From: Sulfitobacter undariae | Lineage (GTDB): Bacteria; Pseudomonadota; Alphaproteobacteria; Rhodobacterales; Rhodobacteraceae | NCBI RefSeq assembly: GCF_014196805.1 | Contig: NZ_JACIEI010000003.1 | Location: 372,001-436,000 of the forward strand | DNA: 64,000 nucleotides | Reading direction: 5' to 3' | Shown: one piece after another, positions 57,140-64,000 of the stretch | Layout: each line of letters starts with the position of its first letter | Position numbering within the stretch: the first letter of the stretch is position 1 | Translations under genes and position numbers: made by a program | The notes under the pieces: model-generated | Told to the model about the DNA's origin: nothing | Database searches by the model: none | The model's input: the letters and a program-made list of their open reading frames with translations, nothing else

Positions 57140-57619
57140 TTATGTTTTGCGAAAACTGTCCAGAGACACGATTTCGGCGGCCTTTACCGGCTCTTCTTCG
57201 ACTTCCAGCTCGGATTCCTCGGTCTGTGTCAGATCTTCGGCATCGTCAGCTGACTTGTCGCCGTCTTCTTGTTGCTCAAAGCGCAGGCCAAATTCTACTG
57301 AGGGGTCCACAAAGGTGCGGATGGCATCGTAAGGAATGTAAAGCGGCTCTGGCGCTTCGCCAAAGTTCAGCGTGATGAAAAACCCGTCATCCGTCACTTG
57401 TAGGCCATCAAACCAATGCTGGATTACAACGGTCATTTCATCTGGATAGCGGTCAGAAAGCCAATCGGCCAGCTCTGCATCGGGGTGGGACGTATCGAAG
57501 GTTATGAAAAAGTGATGCGCGCCCGGCAGGCCGTTGTCTGCAATATCTTGCAAAACTTTGCGGATCAGGCTGCGCATAGCGTCATGCATGAGATTGCCAT
57601 AGTCGATGGTGCGGCCCAT
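57140..57619 (-). CDS. sspB: ClpXP adaptor SspB (alphaproteobacterial type)
   Basis: This 159-residue protein matches SspB-alpha. The N-terminus GRTIDYGNLMHDAMRSLIRKVL and the core HHFFITFDTSHPDAELADWL with FDGLQV form the ssrA-tag-binding fold. An acidic, Glu-rich linker (about 115-145) leads to the C-terminal tail EIVSLDSFRKT that docks on ClpX. An AGGA site 7 bases before this ATG favours it over the ATG two codons upstream. It delivers tmRNA-tagged proteins to ClpXP; the tmRNA gene is about 1.5 kb away. Confidence 0.93.
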   Translation of the reverse strand: MGRTIDYGNLMHDAMRSLIRKVLQDIADNGLPGAHHFFITFDTSHPDAELADWLSDRYPDEMTVVIQHWFDGLQVTDDGFFITLNFGEAPEPLYIPYDAIRTFVDPSVEFGLRFEQQEDGDKSADDAEDLTQTEESELEVEEEPVKAAEIVSLDSFRKT

Positions 57620-57700
57620 GTTCATTCCTTCGGGTGTTGTTAACTACTTCTAGCATAGGCGATTCCGAGCGGGATGAAAGGGGCTGCGCTCAGTTGGTGG

Positions 57701-58972
57701 TCAGATCATGCCAAGCCCAAGGCCACAGGCCGCCAGAATGGCCATCACACGGACAAACCCCATATTGAGCCACAGCATCATTACAGCGGCCAAAGCTGTC
57801 AGGCCTGCCGCAGCGGGATCAAAGCTGATCCAGTCGGGCAGGGGGAGGGCAAGTGGTGAGGCTGTACCAACTGTGCGAAACAACACGTGCACGGAAAACC
57901 AGACCGTGAGATTTGCGATCACACCAACAACAGCAGCGGTTATGGCCTGAAGAGCGGCAGAGAGGCGCGGCTGTGTGCTGATCTTTTCTAAATAGGGGCC
58001 AGCAAGGAATATCCACAAAAAACAGGGGGTAAAAGTAACCCAAAGCGTCAAAACCCCAGCCGCAATGGCTCCGCCAACGCCTGATTGCGCAAACCCAGCC
58101 AGAAGCGCCACGAATTCAGTCACCAGAATAAGCGGGCCCGGCGTGGTTTCTGCCAGTCCCAAGGCATCGATCATTTCTTTGGTTGTGATCCAGCCCATGT
58201 CGGTCACGACCGTTTGCGTCATATACCCCAGAACCGCATAAGCTCCGCCAAAGGTAACAATGGCCAGTTTTGAAAAGAAGAGGCCAAGCTGGAGTAGGAA
58301 GCTGTGATCCAGCGCCCAAAGCGCTAACAGCGGGAGCGCCCAGAGCAGGCTCCACAGCGCGATCACCCGAATGGGATTGGCTGATATGGGGACGGCGGTC
58401 GCCGATGTGGTGGCAGGCAGTGCGCGCCACATGCCCCACGCTCCCGCTGCAAGGATGATGAGTGGGAAAGGCACAGCAAAGGCAAATAGGGCGACGAAGG
58501 ACAGCACAGCCAAGACCCAGCCTTCTGTGCCAATCAGGGCTTTGGCCGCTACTTTCTTGAGGGCTTGGAAAACAACAACGATCACCGCCGCCTTGATGCC
58601 TAGAAATGCGGCCTGCACCAGCGGCAACTGGCCATAAGCGGCATATAGCAAGGCCAGCACGGCAATCACCAATGCACCCGGGACCACAAATAATAGCCCT
58701 GCAAGCAGCCCGCCTGCTGTGCCGCGCATGCGCCAACCTGCGTAGGTGGCCAGTTGCATGGCCTCAGGGCCGGGCAACAGCATGCACAGGCTAAGGGCGC
58801 GCAGGTAGGTTTGCTCGCTCAACCAGTTGTTTTTCTCAACCAGTTCTTCGTGCATCAACGCGATCTGTGCGGCGGGGCCACCAAACGATAGCAGACCAAT
58901 GCGGCCAAATACGCGGGTCATCTCACGCCAGTTAGGGATTTGAGAAAGCGGCAGGTCGGTCGGGGCAGCCAT
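57701..58972 (-). CDS. chrA: Chromate transporter ChrA
   Basis: The 423-residue CHR-family protein is the long form with two homologous halves. The first opens with FGRIGLLSFGGPAAQIALMHEELV and carries LCMLLPGPEAMQLATYAGWR; the second has FSKLAIVTFGGAYAVLGYM and ETTPGPLILVTEFVA. It exports chromate from the cell in studied members. AAGGA 8 bases before the third clustered ATG sets the start. Confidence 0.93.
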   Translation of the reverse strand: MAAPTDLPLSQIPNWREMTRVFGRIGLLSFGGPAAQIALMHEELVEKNNWLSEQTYLRALSLCMLLPGPEAMQLATYAGWRMRGTAGGLLAGLLFVVPGALVIAVLALLYAAYGQLPLVQAAFLGIKAAVIVVVFQALKKVAAKALIGTEGWVLAVLSFVALFAFAVPFPLIILAAGAWGMWRALPATTSATAVPISANPIRVIALWSLLWALPLLALWALDHSFLLQLGLFFSKLAIVTFGGAYAVLGYMTQTVVTDMGWITTKEMIDALGLAETTPGPLILVTEFVALLAGFAQSGVGGAIAAGVLTLWVTFTPCFLWIFLAGPYLEKISTQPRLSAALQAITAAVVGVIANLTVWFSVHVLFRTVGTASPLALPLPDWISFDPAAAGLTALAAVMMLWLNMGFVRVMAILAACGLGLGMI

Positions 58973-59084
58973 GGCATGCATCCTTACGTCACTGGAAACA
59001 TGCGAACTTTGGCGGGCGCCTTCGGGGGGCGTTCGCAGTTAAAACCCCATGGCAGAAGGGGTCGCATATCATTGCACATCGGTC

Positions 59085-59413
59085 AATCTGGAGAAGGGGG
59101 TAAAGTGCAGGTTTCTGTTGCCAGGTACCTGCGAACCCCGCCTTAGGTCGCTAAACGTAAGGACTTAAGTTTCAATAGTTCCGGTCGCTTACGCGGCCAT
59201 CGCCATTGGAGCACGATTGTCATTTGCAATTGTACAGTTTTCGCCGATAACGGTGGCAGACAGCCGAGATAAAGCATAACCCCTTTAGACGTTCGTCGAT
59301 CCTGTTTCGACCCCATGATCCGCAAATGACGGATGATTGGTGGAGTCGCCGGGTACCGCCCCCGGGTCCGAACCGCTTATTACGAGCGCGTTTATATCCA
59401 TAGTCCCGAAGGA
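59085..59413 (-). ncRNA. ssrA: Transfer-messenger RNA, permuted two-piece type
   Basis: Reading the minus strand, the acceptor piece comes first and ends CTCCACCA at 59338, after the T-arm region GCGGTTCGGACC. A 23-base spacer follows, then the coding piece starts GGGGTCG at 59314. The two ends pair as a 7-bp acceptor stem with the G3-U70 wobble that alanyl-tRNA synthetase reads. The tag frame at 59227-59189 reads ANDNRAPMAMAA and a TAA stop. This circularly permuted order is the alphaproteobacterial form, later cut into two RNAs. The outer ends of the feature are approximate. Confidence 0.95.
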
Positions 59414-59420
59414 CAACTCA

Positions 59421-59449
59421 TATATAGGGGCAGGTGGCCGCCGTTGCAA
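59421..59449 (-). promoter_or_regulatory. Promoter of ssrA
   Basis: On the minus strand TTGCAA (-35) and TATATA (-10) are 17 bp apart. The transcript would start near 59414, just before a GTCC-TTCG-GGAC hairpin at the 5' end of the acceptor piece. The remainder of the gap up to 59695 holds no gene. Confidence 0.75.
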
Positions 59450-59695
59450 ATGCTGATGTGTAAAAAAGTTACATGTGGGCGATTAGGGGGCGAATCTATT
59501 CACAATATACGCGTCTTGAACGCAGGCACCGCCGCGCGATACATGCTTTTTTGCGGCGGAATGGGTCGGAAACATTCGCAGAGGTATGGAATACCGTAGT
59601 TTTTCTCTAGCTTAAGAAGTTAACCTTTGACTTGCTTTGCGTAACAGGGTGACTTCGTTGCGTAATAGTAAATCTACTCTGGGGAATTGTTAACT

Positions 59696-60124
59696 ATGAA
59701 ACTATTTGCATCTGCATTGTTCGCAGGATTGTTTCTTTTGTCTGCGCCTGCCAGCGTTGATGCGGGCCAGATCATTGCTAAGGTCGATGTGTCGGAGCAG
59801 ATCATGCGCGTGTACCGCGACGGCAAGCAAATCTATAAATGGCCTGTCTCTACAGCCCGCAAAGGTAAAGTGACTCCACGCGGAGCTTGGAAGGCAAAAT
59901 GGCTGTCAAAGGATCACAAATCCAGCCTGTATAACAATGCGCCGATGCCTTACTCGATCTTTTATAGCGGTAACTTTGCTGTTCATGGCACCAACCAAAC
60001 CAGCCGCCTTGGGCGCCCTGCCTCTGCTGGGTGTATCCGTCTCAAGACCAGCAATGCGGCCAAGCTATTTGCGCTCACCCAACAGGTTGGTTTGAAAAAT
60101 ATGAAAGTGGTGGTGCAAAACTAG
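59696..60124 (+). CDS. Small L,D-transpeptidase (YkuD domain)
   Basis: This 142-residue protein has a signal peptide (to VDA near residue 23) and a compact YkuD domain. The active site runs from FAVHGTNQTSRLG (His97) to SAGCIRL (Cys113). It is a second, shorter L,D-transpeptidase than the one at 12984, probably acting on peptidoglycan in the periplasm. The next gene starts at the following base. Confidence 0.92.
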   Translation: MKLFASALFAGLFLLSAPASVDAGQIIAKVDVSEQIMRVYRDGKQIYKWPVSTARKGKVTPRGAWKAKWLSKDHKSSLYNNAPMPYSIFYSGNFAVHGTNQTSRLGRPASAGCIRLKTSNAAKLFALTQQVGLKNMKVVVQN

Positions 60125-60949
60125 ATGTTTTCGATTTTAAAAGCAGCTCTGTCCGATATCGCTGCCCGTCGGATGGATGTCGCCAAATTGATATTTCTGC
60201 CAATGCTTGCGAATGTGTTGGCCGAGATGAACCTGACACGCGTGTACATTGCCACAGATTATGTGGGCGGTACTGGTGCAGGTTTTTTGGCGTTCTTTGT
60301 CAGCATCGCTACCGTAGCTTTTGTTGCGGTTGGGTGGCACCGTATTGTGCTGCTGGGTGAAAAGGCAAAAATAGTAGCTGCGCCGCGTGGGGCGATTTAT
60401 CTGAATTATGCCGTTTCTTGGTTTTTTATCGGCTTTGTTCCGATCCTTGGCGTTCTTTTGTTGGGTGTTGGTGTTTATGTAATAGCTGTTTTGTTTGGCT
60501 TAGATGCCGCGCTTTTTGATGAATATTACATGTATGTACCTGAGTTCGCGCAGGGGGTAGGAAGCATGTTTTACACGGGCATGGGCATGTTTGTTGTCGC
60601 TATGGCAGTGATTTGGTATTTGTTTCGCGTTGGTGTGGTCTTGCCGCACTTGGCTTTAGGTCACAATCACATCGGAATGCGTCGTGCTTGGGGGCTGACC
60701 CGACCGCAAGCGGGCCCGATCTTCGGGACTGCTTTGGTTGCAAGCGCCCTGCAATCGCTGGCTACGGTGCTACTTTTCGTCAGCACCTCGTGGGCAATTG
60801 ACTATGAAACAGGTGAAACTTCAATATTGTCAGAATATGTTACTACCTTACTAAATGTGATGGTTTTTACATTTTCCGGGCTGATCGGAGCGGCCATCTT
60901 GACCACGATTTACAAAAGGATTGAGCCGAGCGAATTGCCTCGCTCTTAA
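60125..60949 (+). CDS. Membrane protein of unknown function
   Basis: This 274-residue protein has about six hydrophobic helices. The helix-loop pattern (LSDIAARRMDVAK at the start, RRAWGLTRPQAGPIFG near residue 190, GLIGAAILTTIYKRI at the end) resembles the glycerophosphoryl-diester-type or DUF975-like integral membrane proteins, but no firm family is recognised. It follows the transpeptidase gene with no gap (TAGATG), so the two are probably one transcript. Confidence 0.7.
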   Translation: MFSILKAALSDIAARRMDVAKLIFLPMLANVLAEMNLTRVYIATDYVGGTGAGFLAFFVSIATVAFVAVGWHRIVLLGEKAKIVAAPRGAIYLNYAVSWFFIGFVPILGVLLLGVGVYVIAVLFGLDAALFDEYYMYVPEFAQGVGSMFYTGMGMFVVAMAVIWYLFRVGVVLPHLALGHNHIGMRRAWGLTRPQAGPIFGTALVASALQSLATVLLFVSTSWAIDYETGETSILSEYVTTLLNVMVFTFSGLIGAAILTTIYKRIEPSELPRS

Positions 60950-61045
60950 GCCATGTGTACACCTTCCCGTGGGAGTGGCACTTTGGGCATCCAAAGAATT
61001 GCCAGATGAAACGGGAGGGGCTGTAGCCCCGTACAGGAGAGACAT

Positions 61046-62032
61046 ATGTTCAACGCACTGATCGTAACAAAAGACGAAGAAGGCAAAACAAGCGCAGAGA
61101 TCACCCAGATCTCCGAAGATCAATTACCCGAAGGTGAGGTATTGGTTGCGGTCGAGTATACCACAGTAAACTACAAAGACGGTCTGTGCATGAGTGCGGG
61201 TGGCGGTGGATTGGTCCGTAATTACCCCCATGTGCCAGGTATTGATTTTTCAGGCACCGTCGAGGCATCATCCGATCCGCGTTATAAGGCGGGTGATAAG
61301 GTTGTACTGACCGGCTGGCGTGTGGGTGAGGCCCATTGGGGCGGGTATGCGCAAAAGGCACGTGTGAAAGCAGACTGGCTGGTGCCGCTTCCTTCAGGCC
61401 TGACACCACGTCAAGCCATGGCTGTTGGCACGGCGGGCCTGACCTCCATGTTATCGGTGATGGCGCTTGAAAACCACGGCATCAAATCGGGCCCTGTGCT
61501 GGTGACGGGGGCTGCGGGCGGCGTTGGATCGGTTGCGGTGGCGATATTGGCGGGTTTGGGCCATGAGGTTGCTGCGGTGACAGGCCGTCCCGAAACCGAG
61601 GAATACCTGACATCTTTAGGCGCAACACAGATCGTTGCACGTGAAGAGCTGAACGAGACCGTCAAACGCCCGCTGGAAGGCGAGACGTGGGGCGGTTGTG
61701 TGGACGCTGTTGGCGGCGCGATGTTGGCGCGTGTATTGGGGCAGATGCAATACGGGGCGTCTGTCGCCGCTGTTGGTCTGGCGGGCGGCGCAGGATTGCC
61801 GACAACTGTCATCCCGTTTTTGCTGCGCGGCGTGAACCTGCTGGGCATTGATAGCGTGATGCAGCCCTATGAAAACCGTTTGCGCGCTTGGGAGCGCGTG
61901 GCGAAGGATTTGCCGATGGACAAGTTGGAGGCGATGGTTGTGCCTGCTACGATGTCGGATTTGCCCAAGCTGACAACAGACATCCTGAACGGTCAGGTCA
62001 AAGGCCGCGTGGTTGTTGATATCAACGCGTAA
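61046..62032 (+). CDS. acuI: Acryloyl-CoA reductase AcuI (YhdH family)
   Basis: This 328-residue zinc-free MDR oxidoreductase of the YhdH/AcuI family has the opening MFNALIVTKDE, NYKDGLCMSAG, PGIDFSGTVE, GTAGLTSMLSV and the NADPH loop TGAAGGVGSVAVAIL. AcuI reduces acryloyl-CoA to propionyl-CoA with NADPH and detoxifies the acrylate made in DMSP breakdown. A BCCT transporter gene follows on the same strand, supporting a DMSP or betaine context. No dmd or ddd lyase gene is in the window. Confidence 0.88.
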   Translation: MFNALIVTKDEEGKTSAEITQISEDQLPEGEVLVAVEYTTVNYKDGLCMSAGGGGLVRNYPHVPGIDFSGTVEASSDPRYKAGDKVVLTGWRVGEAHWGGYAQKARVKADWLVPLPSGLTPRQAMAVGTAGLTSMLSVMALENHGIKSGPVLVTGAAGGVGSVAVAILAGLGHEVAAVTGRPETEEYLTSLGATQIVAREELNETVKRPLEGETWGGCVDAVGGAMLARVLGQMQYGASVAAVGLAGGAGLPTTVIPFLLRGVNLLGIDSVMQPYENRLRAWERVAKDLPMDKLEAMVVPATMSDLPKLTTDILNGQVKGRVVVDINA

Positions 62033-62340
62033 AGTACAGGTATTCCTGCTCCAAAAGCGACATGTTTTGGGGCAGGAAGCGACATTTTTGATTTGCAAGG
62101 GTTTGACTAGAGGTTTTAGTGATTGCGCCTGCAGTGATGTGTTCTAACTATTTGATATTTAATGGTTAAATTTGATTTCACTAGAGGGCGGGAAGGCCCG
62201 ATTGTCGCATTTGATCTTATTTTTTATTTCTACTGTTGAATAACTTAACTTATTGATTTTTAATAATTAGTTGTCCTGTTATACCCTGATTTGACCCTAT
62301 AGAGTAGGTCCCTCAAATAGTAATGAGGAACAACTCTGAT
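62033..62340. other. AT-rich intergenic region between acuI and the BCCT gene
   Basis: No gene is seen in these 308 bases. The last 170 bases are strongly AT-rich and probably contain the BCCT promoter. No clear terminator was found after acuI. Confidence 0.5.
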
Positions 62341-64000
62341 ATGGCACTAAAACCACCACTTATGGACTTGCCAATCGAGACCGCTGATAGCGGTTTTTAT
62401 AAAGGCTTTGCGACGTCTGTCGCCGTTTCGGGAAAGGTTCTGGTCGGAGCATTGATCCTCTGGGCCGTGGCCTTCCCTGATCCGGCGGCGGCTGCGCTGG
62501 CTGCAATCAACACTGTGATTCTGGCGACCTTCAGCTATTGGTACGTTTATGCGATGGCATTTTTCGTAATTGTCTCGCTGATCTTGGCCTTGTGGCCTGC
62601 CTCGGGCAAGCTCAAGCTGGGTCATCCTGATGACGAGCCGGAATTCAGCAATTTTTCTTGGTTTTCGATGATGTTCGGGGCAGGGATCGGGATTGGCATG
62701 CTGACCTTTGCCACTGCCGAACCGATTTACCACTTGGCGCAGAACCCCTCCACGATTCAGGGCATCACAGTCGGTGGCACCGCTGATAACGTGCGCGCCG
62801 CTTATGTCTGGAGCTTTACGCATTGGGGCATCGCTGCTTGGGCGGCTTACGCCGTTGTTGGTCTGAGCTTGGCTTACTTTTCTTACCGTCGCGACCTGCC
62901 GCTGACCATTCGTTCGGCGCTGACGCCGCTGTTTGGTAGTAGATTATCGGGGCCACTGGGCCACATGATCGACGTGGTTGCTGTTGTGGCCACTGTTCTG
63001 GGTGTTGCCCAAACATTGGGTTTTGGTGTTGAACAATTTGTATCGGGCCTGAGCCGTATCGGTTTCGGTGATTGGCTGTATACCGCAAAAGCGGATGGCG
63101 GACAGAAGATATCCCTCATTGCTTTGGTCCTCGCTTTGGTGGTGATCATGGGCGCATCGACACTGTCTGCGCTGTCTGGCGTTGGTAAAGGCATCAAGTG
63201 GCTGTCCAACATCAACATGGGTCTTAGCTTTTTCATCCTCGCGTTCTTCTTGATCTTTGGCTCCACCTTCTTTGGTTTACAGGCGCTGTTTGTCGGTATC
63301 TGGGATTACGTGATCTCGATCCCCGGTAACATCTTTACCGTTTGGTCTGGTGATGGTGTTGAGGGTTCCGTTGCGAACCAGCTGAAAGGCTGGCAGGGCG
63401 GCTGGACGATCTTCTACTGGGCATGGTGGATTGCTTTTGCGCCGTTTGTTGGTGTTTTCCTTGCGCGTATCTCGCGGGGCCGGACTGTGCGTGAATATGT
63501 GCTGGGTGCAATCATCATCCCATCCATCATGTGCTTTGTTTGGTTCGCCATCGTTGGCGGTACGGCGATTGATCTGGAACTGAATGGCGGCGCAAATGGT
63601 GCAATCATCGGGGCAGGTCAGGCAGACCAACTGTTTGCAATGTTGGCTGTGATCCTGAACCCGACGTTGGCTTGGATCATGTCTGTGATCGTTGTGATCT
63701 TGCTGCTGACCTATCTGGTGACCTCGGCTGACTCGGCTGTGCTGATCATCAACACGATCAATGCTGCAGGTGACGAAGGACCCAAAGCACGTCCCCATAT
63801 TATCTTTTGGGGTGTAGCACTGGCGTTGGTTGTGGGTGGCTTGATTGTTGCTGGCGGCTTGGGCGCGATCAAAACTGCCATGGTTATCGGCGCATTGCCG
63901 TTTAGCTTTGTGATGGTTCTGATGGGGATTGCCGTCATCAAAGCCATCTGGCTGGATGGTCGTCGCGAAGCGGCTGGCATTCAAACGTTGGCTGATATCT
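62341..64000 (+). CDS. BCCT family transporter (betaine/choline/DMSP), truncated by window edge
   Basis: An ATG at 62341, with GAGGA about 12 bases upstream, opens a frame with no stop through the window end (553 codons). Landmarks are FSWFSMMFGAGIGIGMLTFATAEPIYHL (glycine-rich helix), the SFTHWGIAAWAAY segment and the tryptophan box WTIFYWAWWIAFAPFVGVFLARISRGRTVREY. BCCT proteins import betaine, choline, carnitine or DMSP with sodium or protons. The acuI neighbour makes a DMSP-type substrate attractive. It is open on the right, so the C-terminus is not seen. Confidence 0.93.
   Translation, partial: MALKPPLMDLPIETADSGFYKGFATSVAVSGKVLVGALILWAVAFPDPAAAALAAINTVILATFSYWYVYAMAFFVIVSLILALWPASGKLKLGHPDDEPEFSNFSWFSMMFGAGIGIGMLTFATAEPIYHLAQNPSTIQGITVGGTADNVRAAYVWSFTHWGIAAWAAYAVVGLSLAYFSYRRDLPLTIRSALTPLFGSRLSGPLGHMIDVVAVVATVLGVAQTLGFGVEQFVSGLSRIGFGDWLYTAKADGGQKISLIALVLALVVIMGASTLSALSGVGKGIKWLSNINMGLSFFILAFFLIFGSTFFGLQALFVGIWDYVISIPGNIFTVWSGDGVEGSVANQLKGWQGGWTIFYWAWWIAFAPFVGVFLARISRGRTVREYVLGAIIIPSIMCFVWFAIVGGTAIDLELNGGANGAIIGAGQADQLFAMLAVILNPTLAWIMSVIVVILLLTYLVTSADSAVLIINTINAAGDEGPKARPHIIFWGVALALVVGGLIVAGGLGAIKTAMVIGALPFSFVMVLMGIAVIKAIWLDGRREAAGIQTLADI

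Noticed and set aside
63277-63984. Minus-strand frame of 235 codons near the window end
   Set aside because: Antisense to the conserved BCCT tryptophan-box region; His/Asp/Gln-rich and without start signals.

Overview
This window is a stretch of alphaproteobacterial chromosome, most probably from a marine member of the Rhodobacteraceae (Roseobacter group). The clues are a circularly permuted, two-piece type tmRNA, the fumC-DUF4169-ribbon-helix-helix gene chain, an alphaproteobacterial SspB, an RNase E with an acidic insertion in its S1 domain, a split cobalamin-dependent methionine synthase locus with a DUF1638 protein, an AcuI-type reductase beside a BCCT transporter (DMSP/betaine context), and many TRAP and ABC importers. 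No species can be named from the sequence alone.

Layout. 1-5.3 kb: the end of an ABC-F gene, ndk, a Tat-exported DUF1501/DUF1800 pair, and the psd-pssA phosphatidylethanolamine operon. 5.4-16 kb: a PLP amino-acid decarboxylase, a LuxR/hydrolase fusion regulator, a DMT exporter, a YgiC/YgiB-like pair, an L,D-transpeptidase, and an MFS protein with an extra C-terminal domain. 16-20.6 kb: a MYG1-family protein, then a four-gene minus-strand operon under a cobalamin riboswitch that encodes a B12 importer and, unexpectedly, a pseudoazurin. 20.7-28 kb: a catabolic operon made of oxoprolinase/hydantoinase A and B, a TRAP transporter and a GntR regulator. 28-32.3 kb: a polar amino-acid ABC importer divergent from glutamate dehydrogenase.

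32.3-34.6 kb is a decayed mobile-element scar. It holds a serine-resolvase remnant, a lone IS6/IS26-type terminal repeat, an orphan methyltransferase-like gene and a frameshifted C-terminus of a tyrosine integrase, and it ends at the 3' end of a CAU-anticodon tRNA. 34.6-43.4 kb holds purine genes (purM, purN, purC, purS, purQ), rnd and sufE, and between them the split methionine synthase genes (DUF1638, a 51-aa membrane protein, a corrinoid protein and a homocysteine methyltransferase). 43.4-46.5 kb is a DctB/DctD-like two-component system whose regulator lacks the GAFTGA loop.

46.6-57.6 kb holds rne, tusA, ccdA, a membrane alpha/beta hydrolase coupled to a cytochrome P450, a class I aldolase, fumC and sspB. 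57.7-64 kb holds chrA, ssrA (tmRNA), a small L,D-transpeptidase, a membrane protein, acuI and the start of a BCCT transporter.

Functional links. B12 import feeds the B12-dependent methionine synthase. tmRNA and its ClpXP adaptor SspB lie about 1.5 kb apart. Amino-acid uptake sits beside glutamate dehydrogenase. The best candidates for something not well described are the riboswitch-controlled pseudoazurin, the methionine-synthase accessory proteins, the GAFTGA-less regulator, and the LuxR/hydrolase fusion with an altered nucleophile elbow.
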